From contig CAYXWM010000028.1 of the NCBI GenBank assembly GCA_964468805.1, forward strand, positions 1 to 33,833: a stretch of 33,833 nucleotides of DNA, read 5' to 3'. Origin of the DNA: CAYXWM01 sp964468805. GTDB taxonomy: Bacteria; Bacillota; Clostridia; Lachnospirales; WRBF01. Positions 24,501-33,008 of the stretch are shown here, piece by piece (the stretch's first letter is position 1; every line of letters begins with the position of its first letter). The notes under the pieces were generated by a model. That model made no database searches. It saw nothing but the letters and a program-made list of their open reading frames with translations, and had not been told where the DNA came from. The position numbers were made by a program, and so were the translations under genes.

Positions 24501-25938
24501 CTGAAATTTCAGTATCGGACAAAGGATTGGCACCTTCGAAGTTTGTAAGACTGTCCGTAACCCAGATGTCATAAAAAATATCCTTGTCTATATAATAACC
24601 TCTGATTGAAGCTTCTTCCTCGGTTTGATCATAGGGCATTCTGGTAAATGCCTTCCAGGTTACTTCCATGGCTAAGGTAGCATTTTCAGATTTTACATTG
24701 TCGGTTACACTGAAAATATTGGGTCTGTAAGGTAAAAAGTCAAAAAGAGAAGGGTTATAAACGGCTATTTCGGATTCCATCTCCGCCATTTGAGACCCGA
24801 TTTTATATAAAATACGTATTCTGTAATAGGTTACATTTTTCGGGCGTTTGGTATGCCAATAATTAATGGTTGCTATGGAGTTGGGACCATCCACAGAGCC
24901 CAAATATATCCATAAATCCGTACCGGGTTCTTGCATTTCTACGATTACTCTCTCCGGATTTAGGTGAGAGTCGATTTTATCCCAAGTTAACAGCAATTGG
25001 TCACCGGTAGGTTCCAAACGTAACGCCGGTTTTATGTATACTTCCGGCGCCTTGTATTCACGTGCTTTCGGAGGATAGGCAAGGTTATAATCTATTGCGG
25101 TGGCTCCTGTGCCTATGGTTACTTTTTTCAAATCTCTGAACAGAGTTTTTCCGGTATATACCGGCTCTACTTTAACGTCATAAAACGTACCGATTTCAAG
25201 GTTTTGTGCGGCAAAGGTATATTCACGCTTATTGCCCGCCACTTTCGTGCTGTCCTCATTGGATACATAAACTTCGTTGCTCCAAGTACCCAAGCCTGTG
25301 TCTGTGGTCTTTTTGTAATAAATATTATAACCCTGGAACAATTCTCTGTTTTCCAAAGTGGGTGCATCCCAAGTCACTGTTAAGTATCTGCCCGAACCGG
25401 TGGCTTTTACTCTGATGTCGGAGAGGAAGATAACTTCCTTGGTTGTGGTAGTTGGGTCTTTTGGTGCCGGTCTATACGAAGGGTTATTGTTTGTGTCGAG
25501 AAACATATGATAATGAACGGGTTCAGCCTTAAACATATACAGGTTACCGGGGTCTAAAGAGACAGATTCCAGCAAAGTGGTTACATTTTCCACGGTAGTT
25601 GCCGGCGGCACCGGATTTACATCCTTAATTACAAAAGGTCGATTGGGATAAGCCGTTCCCAAAGTTGCATTTCTGTAAAAAAATTGATACTCGGAAACGT
25701 CGTGTTTATCACCTGCCTGTGTAGAACCGTCAATTGCCGATGCTATAGAAATTATGGGCTTTTTTACTGTCATTTGCAGATTATAAGTGCCGGTTGGGTT
25801 GGCCTGCTCGGAGTCTGAACAGACGATAGTAAAATCCGATACCGCAGACTGCATATTTGCCATAGCCGGCATGGTGAACAATGAGGCAATGATTACGATT
25901 ACCAATGCGAATGCAATAAGCTTGCGTACTCGCTTCAT
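21559..25938 (-). CDS. Secreted multi-domain FN3-like protein with C-terminal SLH-like modules (1459 aa)
   Basis: Signal peptide at 1-28 (basic MKRVRK, hydrophobic core, AMA cut). Then a series of beta-sandwich modules with fibronectin type III traits: about 165-280 (YLTVTWDAPTLENRELFQGY), 300-395 (LLLTWDKI), 405-550 (MEVTWKAF), 560-780 (SITVEWDTRW), 790-900 (SITVRWKK) and 930-1030, broken by a GGGAGPGGGSS linker near 953. A beta-rich non-FN3 part follows (about 1030-1320), then SLH-like repeats (about 1326-1459; FRDLNSAGVNYRNAILKAEA and IGFMDG). SLH modules hold proteins on the cell wall. The acidic TRAE-type motif is degenerate. AAGGAGG 7 nt before the ATG. Likely an S-layer-associated or adhesive surface protein; no enzyme domain was seen. 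Confidence 0.85.
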   Translation of the reverse strand: MKRVRKLIAFALVIVIIASLFTMPAMANMQSAVSDFTIVCSDSEQANPTGTYNLQMTVKKPIISIASAIDGSTQAGDKHDVSEYQFFYRNATLGTAYPNRPFVIKDVNPVPPATTVENVTTLLESVSLDPGNLYMFKAEPVHYHMFLDTNNNPSYRPAPKDPTTTTKEVIFLSDIRVKATGSGRYLTVTWDAPTLENRELFQGYNIYYKKTTDTGLGTWSNEVYVSNEDSTKVAGNKREYTFAAQNLEIGTFYDVKVEPVYTGKTLFRDLKKVTIGTGATAIDYNLAYPPKAREYKAPEVYIKPALRLEPTGDQLLLTWDKIDSHLNPERVIVEMQEPGTDLWIYLGSVDGPNSIATINYWHTKRPKNVTYYRIRILYKIGSQMAEMESEIAVYNPSLFDFLPYRPNIFSVTDNVKSENATLAMEVTWKAFTRMPYDQTEEEASIRGYYIDKDIFYDIWVTDSLTNFEGANPLSDTEISVSLDANDLQEEVVDPDQWSYKANLLQYATKLPDGSYAMKPLEDNKVYYIKIIARREISPAKFAYSQPAFRAHYIQPKEDLLLEPSVISKPPLRIKQDPPGVDVITDKSITVEWDTRWFEVYDNTGKWFTQVGVNNGALVFGENTENLPSSKVINLYDPKYISGNFNDPNTYFSALSAIRADLTALGYADIDLLAFRMIDLRNAQYEIHVEQYDTYLSNFSTKPDATDVTTYKAYLDTLNDNEWTQISPTGTVPTLEFEVKQQHKPTPGELEPNTPYIIFLRPFVTKADNKKYAYFPSFVVGTTLDVLPPLDITPTVPVLEAVSSTETSITVRWKKSAELEYELGYDELLQNYPEDGTKFLYENKEEKIENGVVYYYCTIEDLFPQTLHYIWIRSTVTVDGKEKVSDWSNPVSMSTKAINPPSPPKGLGLASMDNLKAYNKENSTNLFPVDSDYMIIEWMKDIKDLPAEDEEPGGGAGPGGGSSLAEVLESEYFKNFILVKFNDLTPNKPYYVRAKTILTVTRKEKGPGIKKAYSYTVQVSPDSDFIDAIEMTVPQLEDVDPANSIRLESAWTATLIFQTGKWGGEYDGDININTYPLPWEDYEIIYNPITDTLTYRFRSNKTDANGNRDNMVDQRFISRLVADKVFEYSLDLTYYNGRKVTNRELILPYTIVKAFDERKIALRLRSDALLVSFPAGSLKTNSPDFGMNSTMTFRFAQTDTTIPLLTLEEIYTASPQKLSITVNNPSRNISLNTLSAPATIQERPENRSDTYQKNIGTYFADVNSGGWKPMQSQYDQANGTMTYKTAAVGAYAVIARDLPQAFPGAPAVNQMQNVTSKFNITDMTAYQPNSPVHASQFNKIIYAVANGKLSVAANEPMTQQEFNSMGASGMLISGTNVPRDAAINALVKLYEVKTGRPVNSAATQSRFRDLNSAGVNYRNAILKAEAIGFMDGENAIRPKENMTFAQLFKMLDIIIADAGM

Positions 25939-25999
25939 GATTTTCCTCCTTGATACCGATAAAGCTTTAATCGGTTAAGAGATTGGAGTTTTAAGTAAT

Positions 26000-26102
26000 A
26001 ATTATAATGATTCCATTTTAAACAGAGACAAAAATAATTGATTTTTCCAATAATTTAAGGAAAAAACGATTGTTTTTGTCCTTCATCTTATTTGGAATTA
26101 GT
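26000..26102. repeat. 103-bp palindromic dispersed repeat, copy B
   Basis: Same length as 3307-3409, with about 9 differences. It lies 62 nt upstream of the 1459-aa gene start. On the minus strand its near edge has TATAAT with TTGTCT 19 nt before, the same arrangement as in copy A. Confidence 0.85.
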
Positions 26103-26121
26103 ATAATTATGATTAATAAAC

Positions 26122-26175
26122 AAGTGAAATTGAATGTAAATTCCCGTAAATAGGAAAATACACTCAATTCCACTT
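26122..26175 (-). terminator. Terminator-like hairpin behind the 1684-aa surface gene
   Basis: Arms AAGTGAAATTGAATGTA and TACACTCAATTCCACTT (mostly paired, two substitutions, extended by TTCC/GGAA), 13 nt past the stop codon, then TGTTTATT on the minus strand. Confidence 0.65.
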
Positions 26176-26188
26176 AAAAAGTTATTTG

Positions 26189-29100
26189 TCAGAGCTTAAC
26201 CTTAGAATCCAAGGCAGCAAGCATTTGTAAGAAATCTCTGACTGTAATTTTAAATTTGGGTTGCATATTTCTGTTGGAATAAATTCCGCTTTGTACTGCT
26301 ACCCTTACGGCTTGTTTATAGCGATCGTCCAAACCAACCATATTGTTTGTGATTGTAAAATCACGGATTTGCACGGTGGACAATTTGGTGTTGGTTTTGT
26401 TTTCGTAAAGGAGCATTACCATATAAACGGCTTCTTCGGTGGAGATAGGTTCGGATTGATTCCTTGAGCTTAGGTTGATACCTTTGGTTTGCAACCAAGC
26501 AAAGGGGTCTGAGCCTTTGGGTGCTCCCATCATTCTGGCTATAGATGCAACCGCCGCATAACGCCCGGTTTGAGCATCAAGGTTGAAGGCAGGACCTTTT
26601 CCGAAGAAATCATCCAGATTATATTTCGTAATTATGGTTGTTAGAGCACCGGCATTGGGAACATTGTTCAATCCCGGAACTATCAGTTGAGAGCCGGCGA
26701 AAATAAAGATACCCGGTTCCAAGCTGTAGAAACCTTTACCGGAACCGATGTTGAGCAGTTCTTTTGCCGCCCAATTTCCGGCTTTAAACTGATAACCCTT
26801 TGCGGAAACCTCTGCCGCAATATTTTTCAGGGTAATCAATAAGGGGTTCTTTAAATTAAGGATTTCATAGCTGTTATCCAATACTTCATCAATCTTATCG
26901 GCAGCTATATCCAAGAATTCTTCTCGTATATCCCCAACCAGATCCAAAATGAATCTAACCATTTCCTCATCGGTTGTACCGTCTTTGACCTCGTCGGCAA
27001 TATCTTCGAGTATTCCTTTGTCCTTTAATTGTTCCTCGATTTTGTTTAAAATATCCGTTAAAACCAAGTTATCAAAGGTTTTATTATCTATGGTGGAGCA
27101 AATAGCTTCCATACGGATTTCCACCTGTTTAGAAAGCGTAGGTTGCATATTGATTTGGTCACCACGTTGGAACCAAGTCATACTAAGCTTAACGTAATAA
27201 TCCTTTGCAGGTTCGCTTCTGTTGTTAATATCTTTAAGTGCTTCAATAACCGCAGGATTTAAGTTGGGGTCTATTGCACCGGGTGGAATAACAATTTCTA
27301 AGTTTCCGTGAGTTACGGCAAAGCCTTTGCTTTGAGCATTAGCACTGAGCAGTGCGGAAGCCGGGATATAATATACGGCTTGGTCTGCCTCCGAACCTAC
27401 CAGCAACAATTTACCGTCTGTGGTTTTGTTCAGTAATCCGTCAAACATAGACGGTCTGTATATTACTTCCAGTTCCCTTGTGGAATCGGTAATTACCCAG
27501 TAAGGGTCTCGGAGCGATTTCTCCAATTCTTTACGTAAAAGATCCAGCCATGCTCCACGCATTATTTCATCATCATAATCCGGCTGATCGTATTCCGTAC
27601 GGAAAATAGCCACATTGGAATACATGGAGGTATCGTTTAATTCCAAATCCAACAAACGTACTTGAACTGAATAAGCCCTGCCGCTTAATAAACCATCGGT
27701 TATCTTGTAGGTATAGTGATAGAAACCGGGTTTATTGGGAGTAGGTGTGGCAGCAGGGTTATTTAAGCGAGAAACAACCATATTTACAGGAGCTGCCCAT
27801 TCTTTGCCGTCCTCTTTGAGCCTATATTGAAGTTGGAACTTCTTGCCCAAGTCACCGTACAACACGGGGGCATCGAAGCTGATTACCACTTCTTTTTTCG
27901 GGTCATATTCAGCCTCAAACTCAACCTTGAGATTAATTGGTGACAAGACGGGTTTTGTTGTTAAGGTAGTTTGACCCCAGGCTGAGTAAAGTCTTTTATC
28001 TCCGACTTTTCTCACTGTTCTTACATAATAGAAGTAGATATTGTTGGGTTGCAGGCTGTTATCGGAAAATACCGCAGCGGCTGCACTTGCATCGGGATTG
28101 TATTTATATTTTATAGCCTGCTCGGTATTTAGGGGCACAAAACTTGTACCGTTCCAAATTTGAATTTTGTTTGTAACAGTAACGTCTGTTTCAAATCCCA
28201 ATTTAGTTGAATTATCTATGGCGGACCAAATTTCATCAAACTTTCCGCCGAATTTTTCTTTCATCTGTTCATCGGTCAGTCGTATTATTTGATATTCGTT
28301 AACATCTCCGGTGGTTGAAACGGGGATTTTATCCCAAGTAATACCGGCGGATACGGAGGTTACGGAATCCGGAACCACTGTAACCGTGGGTGCCGACGGA
28401 ACCTTATCTTCTCCTGTGGGTATATCCGGTTGTGCCAAGGTGGTTATACCTTCTAACCTTGAAAGAGATGAATAAATCGGCTCGAACCCGGCAGGAATAT
28501 CAGGAGTACCGTCTACCTTGGTTGTCAAATTCTCGGCTACTATATCTACATAAGCAAAGTAACGTTGATTTTGATCCAAGCCGGAAACTCTGAAATTGGT
28601 GGGAAAATCCATGGAGCCGTTATTGAGGATTTCCTCCAAAATTGCCTTTTGTGTAGCATAGGCAGGGTCTAAGGAAGTAATGGGTATATCGGAGATTCTG
28701 ATTACCTTTTTATCTCTTAAAGCCGCTCTTGCATCTGCATATTTGGAATCGCTCACCGCTAAAGCCCCGGTTCCCGATAGGATTAGAGTATCGCCGGTTT
28801 TAACAGTAGCACCCGGTGTAACTTTCACAGAATTTGTAAGACGTTGATCGTAATCCAGTGAGTGAAAGTTATTGGTCATGAAATTTTCATCCTGGGAAAC
28901 ATACAAATTCATAGTGAGTTTTAAGTTTCTTTCAGGGTCTACCACCAAAGTTGGGTCATCCGGGTCACGTTGAAACTTTATTCCCGAACCGTTTAACAAG
29001 AATTCGCCCAGTTTATTGCCGGGAATCACCCATTCCGCTTTGAAAGAACCGGTATTGTCAGTTTCCAATTTAGGATCGGACAATTTAAACTCTTGAGGAG

Positions 29101-31243
29101 CGGGTATGGCTTGTTTGTCAAAATCACTCAATGTAAAACTGCGGAATTTTGAAAGACCCGTGGGTGTACTGACGTTACAGTCTATGGGTCTGATATTTAT
29201 ATAGTAGATATTCGGGAAAGTGAAAATATGTCTTAAGGCAGTACCAACCTTTCCGGCTGAGAAATACAGGCGAGATTTTGCCATTAAGCGGGTAGTGTTG
29301 GGAATGATACCTTCACGTTCGCCCAGAGTTGTGTCTGTTATATCGCCGATTATTTCTATGCCGTCGGGATTTGGACCGACTATTTCATAGGTACATTTAT
29401 ATACGGGAGCTGTGGCTGTACCGGCGTTGGTTATGGTAAGCTTTAATTCAAGGAAGTCATATGCCTTGGAATTGTCAAAGGGAAAATCGTCCGGTTTATA
29501 GTTGCCTGTATTGGTAATCTCGGGTTTTGTTCCGTAGGCCAACCTGTAATTGATAGTAAGGTCTTGAGCCGGTGCTAATAACTTTGCCTTATCAATCAAG
29601 CTTTTGATTGTGGTATCCGCCCCTATATCCCAGGTTATTCCCAATTCTACCAAGCCTTCTTTCAAAGGTTCGGCAGCACTAAAGTTGGGCGTCATGGTTG
29701 TCTTAAATATTTCGAAAAATTGTGGCGTTGCTATATTGGGTTCAGAGGGCCGGAACTTTGTAATTTGTGAATATATCTTTGAACCTCCCGAAAAAGCATC
29801 GGGCGGTATTATGGGCGAAAACTGAACCTGATAAAATCGGGTTACCGAATCCGGTGAAACAGGCAATAAAACCTGATTTGCCGGAGTACCGTTGCTTTGT
29901 GCGGCTAACCTAAGCGTATTTTTATCGTTACCCACAAAGAGACTGTAAGTACCCGGATAGTTGTAGGGGTTTACGTGAACGGAATAATTACCAAACTCAT
30001 CGTTTCCGAAAAAGTATTCCGGGAACGTATAAACCGTACCGAAGGGTAGAGTTTTGCGTTTGGTTTGCTTCAGTAAGTTAGTTGTAGAGTAAAATTCCAC
30101 GTAGGAAGTATGGTATATTAGCCCGGGTTTGGCACCCATTAACTTTAAGTTAATTATGTTACCGGTTATAGTTGGGTCACCGTTGGCTTCAAGTGTTGAG
30201 GACCCGCCGGAAGTAACCGTCATTGTCCGTGTATCAGTTCCCGCAGGAAAGATTTTCTCCAACTTTATGTCCACGGTTCCTTCTTCCGGGGTATATAACT
30301 CTACAGTGGCGTTTAAGCTGCTTCCCAAAGGTGTTCCTGAAGCCGGAAGGATAAAGTCCCTTGCAGTATCATCCCAAACCAACGGCAATTCAAAGGAAAA
30401 TTCCATACCTGCATTTAAACGTTTATCAGCCGGATGGATAGGATTTATCGAAGTCATATCTATTACTTCTTCCACGCCTGTACCGGCTCCGGTTCCTGCT
30501 CCTGTTATGGGATCGCCCAAAGTGGCACCGTTAGCTGTAGGTTTGTTAACAAAGCTGTCGGAAATACCGTTGAAAATATAATTGTCTACCGGCGTTGAAC
30601 TTCCGTATGTGGATTTAACATTGTATATATAACCGTACTCAAAGCCGTCGGTTACAAAGAAAAAGTTATCTGTATTCCTATCCCAACGGAAAAACATGGT
30701 TCTGTTATTATACTTAAAAGAAAAACCGTAGCCCTTGGACACTTTAAAAAAGGCTGCGTTGGTACCCCTTGAATCCTGAATAACTTCAAAGGGAGAACCT
30801 GTAGGAATGTTGATTGCGTTGTAAGGTACGTATCCGTTGCCTTGAGCATTGGGATCATAAATTAAGTATGCACCGTTCGCGGCATTATACGGAGAGTTAA
30901 TCCAAGTGTTCGTTCCGTTATCATATTGTTGAATACGGTACTCTACCAGTATTTTTTCATTTGTTGGCGGTGATACTGTCAGTATTACTCTTGTATCTTT
31001 TTTAAAGCTGTACTGTAACTCCATTTTTTGCATAGTTGATGTAATGGGAAATTGCATAAAGCTTTGGTTGTAAGCTTGGGTATTTAAGTTTACCGGTGTA
31101 TAGTCTGCCGTGCCGGTGGTCAAGCTTACATCTCCGTTAAAGGTGACCACAGGGTCAGCCGCAAGCACCTTAACTTCTGTAAGTGTAAATACAGTATTAA
31201 AAATCAAAATCAATGCTAAAATCCGTGCAATGTATTTGCTCAT
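26189..31243 (-). CDS. Secreted giant surface protein with FN3-like domains and C-terminal SLH-like modules (1684 aa)
   Basis: Signal peptide at 1-32 (MSKYIARILALILIFNTVFT, cut near VLA-AD). Residues 35-480 are beta-rich with no family I recognise and include a GAGTGAGTG linker. FN3-like sandwiches follow at about 490-690, 700-930, 948-1095 (SVSAGITWDKIPVS) and 1098-1215. Next come a helical segment with many acidic residues (about 1380-1450, NKIEEQLKDKGILEDIADEV) and an SLH-like end (about 1535-1684; ISTEEAVYMVMLLYENK, then YKQAVRVAVQSGIYSN). The last 90 residues are clearly related to the end of the 1459-aa neighbour, so the two are paralogues. The start at 31243 was taken over an ATG 30 codons upstream because of the signal peptide and a G-rich AGGCGGGGG site. 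Wall-bound surface role inferred. Confidence 0.84.
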   Translation of the reverse strand: MSKYIARILALILIFNTVFTLTEVKVLAADPVVTFNGDVSLTTGTADYTPVNLNTQAYNQSFMQFPITSTMQKMELQYSFKKDTRVILTVSPPTNEKILVEYRIQQYDNGTNTWINSPYNAANGAYLIYDPNAQGNGYVPYNAINIPTGSPFEVIQDSRGTNAAFFKVSKGYGFSFKYNNRTMFFRWDRNTDNFFFVTDGFEYGYIYNVKSTYGSSTPVDNYIFNGISDSFVNKPTANGATLGDPITGAGTGAGTGVEEVIDMTSINPIHPADKRLNAGMEFSFELPLVWDDTARDFILPASGTPLGSSLNATVELYTPEEGTVDIKLEKIFPAGTDTRTMTVTSGGSSTLEANGDPTITGNIINLKLMGAKPGLIYHTSYVEFYSTTNLLKQTKRKTLPFGTVYTFPEYFFGNDEFGNYSVHVNPYNYPGTYSLFVGNDKNTLRLAAQSNGTPANQVLLPVSPDSVTRFYQVQFSPIIPPDAFSGGSKIYSQITKFRPSEPNIATPQFFEIFKTTMTPNFSAAEPLKEGLVELGITWDIGADTTIKSLIDKAKLLAPAQDLTINYRLAYGTKPEITNTGNYKPDDFPFDNSKAYDFLELKLTITNAGTATAPVYKCTYEIVGPNPDGIEIIGDITDTTLGEREGIIPNTTRLMAKSRLYFSAGKVGTALRHIFTFPNIYYINIRPIDCNVSTPTGLSKFRSFTLSDFDKQAIPAPQEFKLSDPKLETDNTGSFKAEWVIPGNKLGEFLLNGSGIKFQRDPDDPTLVVDPERNLKLTMNLYVSQDENFMTNNFHSLDYDQRLTNSVKVTPGATVKTGDTLILSGTGALAVSDSKYADARAALRDKKVIRISDIPITSLDPAYATQKAILEEILNNGSMDFPTNFRVSGLDQNQRYFAYVDIVAENLTTKVDGTPDIPAGFEPIYSSLSRLEGITTLAQPDIPTGEDKVPSAPTVTVVPDSVTSVSAGITWDKIPVSTTGDVNEYQIIRLTDEQMKEKFGGKFDEIWSAIDNSTKLGFETDVTVTNKIQIWNGTSFVPLNTEQAIKYKYNPDASAAAAVFSDNSLQPNNIYFYYVRTVRKVGDKRLYSAWGQTTLTTKPVLSPINLKVEFEAEYDPKKEVVISFDAPVLYGDLGKKFQLQYRLKEDGKEWAAPVNMVVSRLNNPAATPTPNKPGFYHYTYKITDGLLSGRAYSVQVRLLDLELNDTSMYSNVAIFRTEYDQPDYDDEIMRGAWLDLLRKELEKSLRDPYWVITDSTRELEVIYRPSMFDGLLNKTTDGKLLLVGSEADQAVYYIPASALLSANAQSKGFAVTHGNLEIVIPPGAIDPNLNPAVIEALKDINNRSEPAKDYYVKLSMTWFQRGDQINMQPTLSKQVEIRMEAICSTIDNKTFDNLVLTDILNKIEEQLKDKGILEDIADEVKDGTTDEEMVRFILDLVGDIREEFLDIAADKIDEVLDNSYEILNLKNPLLITLKNIAAEVSAKGYQFKAGNWAAKELLNIGSGKGFYSLEPGIFIFAGSQLIVPGLNNVPNAGALTTIITKYNLDDFFGKGPAFNLDAQTGRYAAVASIARMMGAPKGSDPFAWLQTKGINLSSRNQSEPISTEEAVYMVMLLYENKTNTKLSTVQIRDFTITNNMVGLDDRYKQAVRVAVQSGIYSNRNMQPKFKITVRDFLQMLAALDSKVKL

Positions 31244-31305
31244 TTTCCCCCGCCTTTGCGACGTTTCTAATTCCCCCGAATTTCGTCGGCTGATATTTTT
31301 ACTCG

Positions 31306-31333
31306 TATATATATCGGTAAGTATTATTTTCAA
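31306..31333 (-). promoter_or_regulatory. Promoter of the 1684-aa surface gene
   Basis: On the minus strand: -35 TTGAAA, 16-nt spacer, -10 TATATA, about 60 nt before the start codon. Confidence 0.5.
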
Positions 31334-31350
31334 CTTTATTAAAACATCCG

Positions 31351-31432
31351 AAAAAATACAGCCTAATCCCTTAGAGTAAGCAAATATAGTATTGCGTCAA
31401 AGTGTTTTTTACGAATAGACTAGGCTGTATTT
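31351..31432 (-). terminator. Long-loop hairpin behind the TolC-like gene
   Basis: Perfect 12-bp arms AAATACAGCCTA (31354-31365) and TAGGCTGTATTT (31421-31432) with a 55-nt loop, followed on the minus strand by six T. It may terminate the stalk/TolC operon before the giant gene. A second pair, CGCTGAT/ATCAGCG, frames 31434-31472 just before it. Confidence 0.5.
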
Positions 31433-31536
31433 ACGCTGATTTTGTTCTTCAAACATTTCGGTAATATCAGCGATTACTTTACTATTATTTTTTATATTTA
31501 CGTGATATTTATAATGGTATTTATTTGGTTGAAGAA

Positions 31537-32979
31537 TTAACCCAACAAATATGGATGGTCTATAGAGAACAAAAGGTTGCTGTGGGAGTATTCGTTTTTC
31601 TTTAAAGCAATTTCGGCTTGAGTTACGCCCAATTGTACAGACATTACGTCGTAAGGAGTTACTAAGCCCGCTTCAAGATTAGCTTGCATTTTCTTGAGAT
31701 TGTCTTTCATTTTTTTTAAGTCAAGTTCCAGTGATTTTTGGCGTTCTTCCAGTTGTTTAATATTGGTGTAAGCGTTTCGTATGTTTTTGTCTAATTTAAG
31801 TTTGGCATCATCTAAGTCTCTGATTGCTTGACGTAAAGTGTTTTCATTGGCCAAACGGGATTCCTCTGTATCAATTCTGGTATCGATTCTGTATTCTGCT
31901 TCCTCTATGGCTTGTCTTCTAACTTTAATGTTAATGTCAGTATCCATCTTGCGGCGTATATGGGAGTTAACATCAAGCTCAAATTTCTTTACTTCAGGTA
32001 CAAACTCAACTCTGATTTTAGCATCGGGTTTAAGTTTCATTGTGTTGTTTAATGCTACCCGTTCATTGTCCAAGGAGATCTTTGATGCCGAAAGTTTGGT
32101 CTCGCTTTGCTCCAGATTTTGGCGAGCAACGGTTACATCATAGGAGCTTGCCATGCCAAGCTCTTGTTTAAGCTGCAAATTTTTAAAGTTAACCTTATCC
32201 AAAGCTATTTCTTCTTCGAGAAGCTTTATATCTTGTTCATAACCGGCTATAGCCGTTAAATGAGTGCGTAGCATTAATTCTGACGAATCTTTAATCAGCT
32301 GTTCGTTTAATTCCACATTGGCTCGTTGGTTTTGCAAGGACTTCAAAGCACGAACAGTTTCTATTGTTGTGTCCCTGACTGCAACACCCATGCTAAGGAA
32401 AGTCCTGTAGTTATCCGCTATCTTTTCAATTTGCTCATCCATGTAGTCCACACCTTCTTTAAGTGATTTAAGGTTGGAGTTGGATTTGATTATGACATTT
32501 AAAGCCTCTTCATAAGTGTATACTTTAACGCCAACTTCGTCGGACTTGGCAACTACCGGAACGGTAACATCTTGCGGAGCCGGTTGTAAGCTAATCATTT
32601 TGTTGCTTGCGTTCCATTCAACCTTTGCACCCAATGCTTCTGCAATAGGACGTAAGGGAAGAATTATTTGACCATTAACCACCTTGGGTTTTACAGGTAA
32701 ATCCGACTTTGTTTTATCCGCAAAAAATGTAACGGAATTTATATTTATCGAAACAGATTTATCTCCCAACGTGAAGATAACTTCGTTTTCCTTTATTTCT
32801 GTCTTTGCACCCAATAAATCGCCCAAATCTTTGGCGTTTATCAAAGTGTAGCCGTTTTCATTAGCCAAGGCTGTGTTAATATGCTTTATCGTTCCGTTCA
32901 CCATTATGGTGTTGGACGATGCGAATACCGTGGTTGTCATTACAGCAGTTATTACTGCTGTTGCAATAAATTTTTTCAT
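31537..32979 (-). CDS. Secreted stalk-domain (copper amine oxidase N-terminal) fused to a TolC/OEP-like coiled coil
   Basis: 480 aa. Signal peptide 1-20 (VFA-SS). Residues about 25-133 are a copper amine oxidase N-terminal/stalk domain (IMVNGTIKHI; GYTLINAKDLGDLLGAK; LPLRPIAEALGAKVEWN). From about 150 to 480 come two long helical repeats of the outer membrane efflux protein type. Each ends with the family pattern: KQELGMASSYDVTVARQNLE, and LEAGLVTPYDVMSVQ then LGVTQAEIAL. TolC proteins form outer-membrane channels in diderm bacteria. Here the helix turns are short, with no room for the usual barrel strands, and the repeats total about 330 aa against about 430 in TolC. Located 29 nt after the upstream stalk gene, so co-transcribed. 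A G-rich site (GGGGGG) precedes the ATG. Function unknown. Confidence 0.85.
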   Translation of the reverse strand: MKKFIATAVITAVMTTTVFASSNTIMVNGTIKHINTALANENGYTLINAKDLGDLLGAKTEIKENEVIFTLGDKSVSININSVTFFADKTKSDLPVKPKVVNGQIILPLRPIAEALGAKVEWNASNKMISLQPAPQDVTVPVVAKSDEVGVKVYTYEEALNVIIKSNSNLKSLKEGVDYMDEQIEKIADNYRTFLSMGVAVRDTTIETVRALKSLQNQRANVELNEQLIKDSSELMLRTHLTAIAGYEQDIKLLEEEIALDKVNFKNLQLKQELGMASSYDVTVARQNLEQSETKLSASKISLDNERVALNNTMKLKPDAKIRVEFVPEVKKFELDVNSHIRRKMDTDINIKVRRQAIEEAEYRIDTRIDTEESRLANENTLRQAIRDLDDAKLKLDKNIRNAYTNIKQLEERQKSLELDLKKMKDNLKKMQANLEAGLVTPYDVMSVQLGVTQAEIALKKNEYSHSNLLFSIDHPYLLG

Positions 32980-33008
32980 TACTTTTGTTTACCCCCCTGT
33001 ATATGAAA

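Noticed and set aside
21559..31243. Giant FN3 proteins as glycosidases or cellulosomal subunits
   Set aside because: No catalytic, dockerin, cohesin or carbohydrate-binding signature was seen in either protein.
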